From: Lavandula angustifolia
Lineage: Eukaryota > Streptophyta > Magnoliopsida > Lamiales > Lamiaceae
Direction: 5' to 3'
NCBI GenBank assembly: GCA_028984105.1
Contig: CM054821.1
Coordinates: forward strand, 22,677,090 to 22,741,089
Length of the DNA stretch: 64,000 bases
Shown here: piece after piece, positions 59,870 through 64,000 of the stretch
Layout of the letters: each line of letters begins with the position of its first letter
Numbering within the stretch: position 1 is the first letter of the stretch
Notes under the pieces: generated by a model
The model's database searches: none
Told to the model about the DNA's origin: nothing
Seen by the model: only the letters and a program-made list of their open reading frames with translations
Position numbers and translations under genes: made by a program

Positions 59870-60905
59870 AAGTAATGCCCATGTCAGAAACCTCAATTGA
59901 AACATTACAGAAGTTAAATTTTTTTACTATTTGCAGGTCACCTCAGAGTGAGCAATGTACTTTACATTACAAAGTTAATGTTGCAGAAGTGGTAGATTTC
60001 AAGGAAAGGCACAACCATTACAAACACATTAACTTCTTAGTAATAATGCTATACTTAAATTATTATTTCTATTTTCTGTAAGATTTGCGGCTGAACACGG
60101 GGTAGTCACTTACGACACAACAGAAAGAACAAAAGATTCTCTCAGTGAAGAACTTCCCGAAAACATCGAAATAATAGAAGAACTGCTATTCGACGACGAG
60201 GAGGTTAGATCATAACAACATCACAAAGAAATAATGATTTTAACTTTATATATAACGCGACTTACTACAACCATTTTCTCTTGCAGGCAAGATACTACTA
60301 GGTAGTTGCAACAATAACCCAAATCGACCCATGACATCTAGTACTATATCGCCTGCAACAAATGTAACAAGAGAGTGATAAAATCAAAAGGAAACATAAT
60401 TCCTACTCTGGGACAAAAAATGTACTCAAATAATTGGACAAATTGCTGGCCAAATAGAGGAAGATTCAACCCATCAGGTACAATCAAATACCAATCACAA
60501 TGGTATCCATAATAAAACTAAAGTAATCATCTACACTTCCAATTCACTTTTTAGGAAGACGATACTACTAAATTACCTAATGAAATCAAGACAGCTCTTC
60601 TAAACTAGAAGTTTTTCTTCAAGATCCTTTCTAAATCTCAACAAAACACACCTCACACCAGAGACTACAATGTTTCAAAATTAACAGCCAACAAAAATAC
60701 TGCACAGTCACTTACTGATACTTAGGTTCGAATCATCAATAATCATAATTCTACCATCATATTTCCATTACTAACACTCATAATTTTTTGTAGGAATCTC
60801 AAATAGTTCAAACTGCATCAAGCCAAGAACTAAGTGATGAGTGTAACACTGATGGAAAACAAAGAGAAGTTCAAACGATGAACACTCTACATCAAACATA
60901 GACAA
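59870..60905 (+). other. Unidentified exon-like stretches
   Basis: Several short plus-strand stretches look protein-like and carry AG/GT borders: about 60080-60203 (RFAAEHGVVTYDTTERTKDS and an acidic IIEELLFDDEE), about 60422-60477 (QIIGQIAGQIEEDS) and about 60793-60900 (ESQIVQTASSQELSDE, ending at a stop). The acidic, linker-like composition recalls C-terminal tails of replication protein A-like genes spread by plant transposons, but this is only a guess. I cannot assemble a gene. Confidence 0.25.
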
Positions 60906-61617
60906 GAAGAGAAAAATCCTAATCTAGAAGAGAGAGATTAGAATACTCATTTTGGTAATTATTAAATACTTTCCTTTTTGACAAGCATTGACTAGATCTT
61001 CCACTGTAATTAGGGCATGTATGTACAATCTAGCCCATCTTTCGTAATTCAGTCAATGCCTAGCATGGTAAATTTTTTTTTGTTATATATTGAAACTAGT
61101 TTGTTATTACTTTCATCCAGCAACAGCATCCCCTAAGATGTTCTTGTTATGTTAACCGGCCAAAATAGGAACCTAATAATCTCATTTTTACACTTACCAA
61201 GTTGACAAATCAAAATATTTATGAGACATGAAAAAATAAAAATAAAAATTGCTTATTCAAATTCAATATACAGACAAAAAACCAAAATCAGACACCTAAA
61301 TCAACTACCAACAACAGAGACTAGAGAAGCAGATTCGCCTCCGACACAATTCCGATGCATGACGTGTCAAACCACTTCGACTTCGAGGCCGCTGCTCAGC
61401 CGAACCTCGAAGAATCCAATTGACGATAATACGGCCCCAATTTTGATCCAGCCCCAATCGATTTAAATATTCAAATATTTAGCATCAAAACAATTACTTT
61501 TATGTATTATTCATCTTATAAGATTTATGCATAATGTAAAATTACTGGTCTTTTGCATAAAAAATAGATTATAAGAATTATGCATAAAATATATAATGAT
61601 TATGCATGATTTTTATT

Positions 61618-61652
<35 letters not shown>

Positions 61653-61976
61653 TTTTAAATACTATCAGCTAATAAATGGTCAGTAATTTCACAACGAAAA
61701 ATGGCATAAGTTATATGTGGATATCCAATAATACAATGGAAGGAGATGGAGTCACTTCCTCTGTAAAACGTTGGAAACTCGTAGCCACCAACTACACTCA
61801 AGGCAAAAATATCTGAGGTGGCCGGACTGCACTCCTTTTACCTTCAAAAGGCTCCCTCTTCAGCTGGCTGGTGGTGCTACCGGAACTCAACTCCGGTCAA
61901 CCTGCTCTTTCCCCTTCTCCTGCTCTACAATCTACACAGGAGCATACGCTTCTGCTCCCGAAGCATGATCAGTCGA
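60906..61976. other. Intergenic and 3' flank of the ABC transporter gene
   Basis: Contains the second foldback MITE (about 61506-61615) and an (AT)n tract (61622-61648). The open frames near 61771-62009 (+) are shadows of the minus-strand gene's 3' region. No other gene is recognised. Confidence 0.5.
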
Positions 61977-63720
61977 TCAGGCAACTGCATCGGCCTGTCT
62001 TCTGATTAATCGCGCGTATAAACCATCATTCTTCAGTAGATCTCCATGGTTGCCCATCTGAACATTTCGAGAACAGTTCACATCATTACTCGGACAAAAT
62101 CGAAACAAGTCTAGGTCTAGGTTAGCTACTATGCAAGGGAATGAAAACGTGCCTCGACAATTCTACCACTATCCATTACGATAATCCTATCTGCAGTTTG
62201 GATTGTCGACAGCCTGCAAAATACGATCATCAGAATGTCGAAAACCCTTTTCAGATAGCAGACATTTGCAAACTCACCTATGTGCAATCACAAACACCGT
62301 CCTCTTGGTTTGTATCTCACTTTTTGCAGCACGAAGAATACCCTGTTTAAAATGGCATATTAAGCAAGGCGATGAATTATGCTTGGTTAGCGCGTATAAA
62401 TCTTTCTCTACCTTAACATTGTGTTCGCTCTCTGCATCTAGAGCACTTGTGGCTTCATCAAGGATCAAAATGGTAGGGTCTCTAAGAATGGCTCTAGCGA
62501 TAGCAATTCGCTGCTTCTGTCCTCCGCTGAGCAAATCATCGTCAACTAGTGTTTGGTAGCCATTAGGCAGGGCTGATATAAAGTCATGAGCAAAAGCCTC
62601 CTTTGCAGCCAATTCCACATCCCGTTGTGTGACAGCTCGTGGACATCCATACTTTATATTGGAACTAACATCCATCCGGAAGAGTCGGGGCTCCTGCATA
62701 TCAAGATGAAATATAAAGAGTTCTGCTTCGTTCAATTTGCAGTAGAAGTGTAGAACACACGGTGTTGTACCTGTCCCACATATCCAACCCTTTCCCGTAA
62801 CCACTTAACGTTCAATGATTTCATCGGGTGGCCATCGATCAATATCTGAAGTTGGATATTAGAGCGTGATCATCAATCAACATGGACGAGAGTGAGATTA
62901 AAGTGGGTTACCTCTCCGTTTGTCGGTTCGTACAGACGGAGCAAAAGGTTCACTATGGTGCTCTTCCCACTACCACTAAGGCCAACCTGAGAATTTTGAA
63001 TCATTGCATAGCGTCAATGCACCCAATATTGTTAATATTAATATATAAATGTTTATCATTGAAGAAACAATCCAAATAAAAGCTTTCATGCAAACAATAC
63101 AACGAATAAATGAACTTACAAGGGCCACTACTTCCCCAGGATGAACTGTCAAGTTGAAGTTCCGCAGTACATGCAACTGTTCACTCGAAAAGCAAGGAAA
63201 AAGAATAACACAATATTAGCATGTGATAGTTTGATGGAAAAAAGAGGTCTGCTATAGTTTAAATTATACTAATATAATTGTCCTTTCTGCTTTAACTACC
63301 CTGTATGGTCATAACCTCATATGTTTGAGAGTGGTAATAATAGGCCATCAAATGTATGAGTAGACATGGATGGTAGACTACACCAAAAGCAAAATTCATG
63401 CTAATTTAATCAAAACAACGAACTGTAGAACAGAAACTGTGAATCCCTTCTAGAGTTCTTAGGTAGTTGCAGAAGATAAAGTAATGTTTCTTCTAAAAGA
63501 AAAAAAACATAATGAAACAAGACGTATTTTTCCTAATTCCAAGAATGACTAGAAAGAAAGTGGCAGGACAGTAATATTGACAAGTGCTGAATAATAATTA
63601 ATAAACAGAACTAGCACAGATATGATTTCAAAGATGGCAAGCTTACTGAAGGTCTGGAAGGATAGTGGAAGGATACAACCTGAAATTCAACCTGTCCTAT
63701 CAACTTTTGTAATTTTAAAC
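61977..63720 (-). CDS. ABCB26: ABC transporter B family member 26-like, 3' part
   Basis: Eight exons of the nucleotide-binding half are readable and phase-consistent: 63720-63647, 63176-63120, 62986-62912, 62845-62771, 62693-62412, 62342-62278, 62213-62153 and 62057-61977 (stop TGA 61977-61979). Motifs in order: VEFQVVSFHYPSRPS (A-loop Tyr), GLSGSGKST (Walker A), GYVGQEPRLF (Q-loop), LLSGGQKQRIAIARA (signature), TILILDEATSALD (Walker B and D-loop) and FVIAHR (H-loop). All ATPase residues are present, and the tail ends RLIRRQADAVA. The match is best to TAP-like half-transporters of the ABCB26 type, which I recall as chloroplast-envelope proteins. The membrane domain lies 5', beyond 64000. The intron between 62153 and 62057 has a GC donor. 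The exon before 63720 was not identified with confidence. Confidence 0.9.
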
Positions 63721-64000
63721 CTGTATATATAAGAGAGTAAGAACCCAAGTAAATGATATGGGCCAATAATATGAATTGGATTAATAAAAACATAACCACA
63801 GGTGAAACTTCTATTAATTTACTGCAATAGGATAACTAAAATATGATAATGTAATTAATGTGTACATGAGTAACATGACTAAGGCTCAGCAGATTGACAT
63901 CTATAAAAATACTAGGCATTCTTGGCATCTGCTCCATTGTTCACAATCTGCAACAGGAAAGGACTAAAGAAATTACCTAGATACTCATTCGAACTAGTAA
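63721..64000 (-). other. Intron sequence of the ABCB26-like gene up to the window edge
   Basis: Intronic AT-rich sequence lies upstream of the 63720 acceptor (tatatacag). A possible further exon around 63950-63920, preceded by gttgcag on the minus strand, could not be aligned with the family. Confidence 0.4.

Noticed and set aside
62274..62804. 176-codon minus-strand ORF as an intact ABC protein
   Set aside because: It reads through introns on both sides of the true exon 62693-62412. The intron-derived residues do not match the family.

Overview
The window is plant nuclear DNA. It is AT-rich, with split genes using GT-AG introns, chloroplast-targeted proteins and many plant-type transposable elements. 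The gene set is eudicot. An asterid (perhaps Lamiales) is my guess from the general look of the proteins, not something I could test. No tRNA, rRNA, CRISPR or bacterial feature was seen.

Genes and gene remains, left to right: (1) a TAA1/TAR-type tryptophan aminotransferase copy (about 1153-2680, +) with an in-frame stop and a frameshift, so a probable pseudogene; (2) the last exons of a LysM receptor-like kinase (3003-3710, -), cut off by a hAT-type insertion; (3) a complete three-exon chloroplast phosphate transporter gene, PHT2;1 (15435-17503, +); (4) a single-exon DUF4228/PADRE gene (17865-18425, -), tail-to-tail with PHT2;1; (5) a 12-exon gene over 12.5 kb (34702-47234, -) whose exons join in frame into a 994-residue proline-rich/RS-rich protein; (6) an RUS6-like 5' fragment (about 56660-57066, +); (7) the 3' half of an ABCB26-like chloroplast ABC transporter gene (61977 to beyond 63720, -), which runs off the right edge.

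The rest is mostly mobile DNA. It includes a 1.08-kb Mutator-like element with 9-bp target duplications (5934-7017); a 4.7-kb Mutator-like element (10441-15183) carrying a core-deleted mudrA remnant and a Ulp1-like protease gene; and a 13.5-kb Ty1/copia element (19775-33232, minus orientation) with 1.5-kb LTRs and a very long extra reading frame after pol. Inside the RS gene's introns lie a 1.8-kb solo LTR (43023-44836) and a 1.2-kb TRIM element (39278-40487). A decayed copia element with 171-173-bp LTRs (47531-52905) lies upstream of that gene. Several Stowaway and hAT-like MITEs and a SINE-like insert are also present.

The most interesting points are the copia element's extra 3' ORF; systematic sequence disagreement at CAG/CTG sites in that element, which may be a sequencing artefact of methylated DNA; the MULE with its Ulp1-like gene and array of palindromic repeats; and the large RS-domain gene that tolerates two retroelement insertions in its introns.
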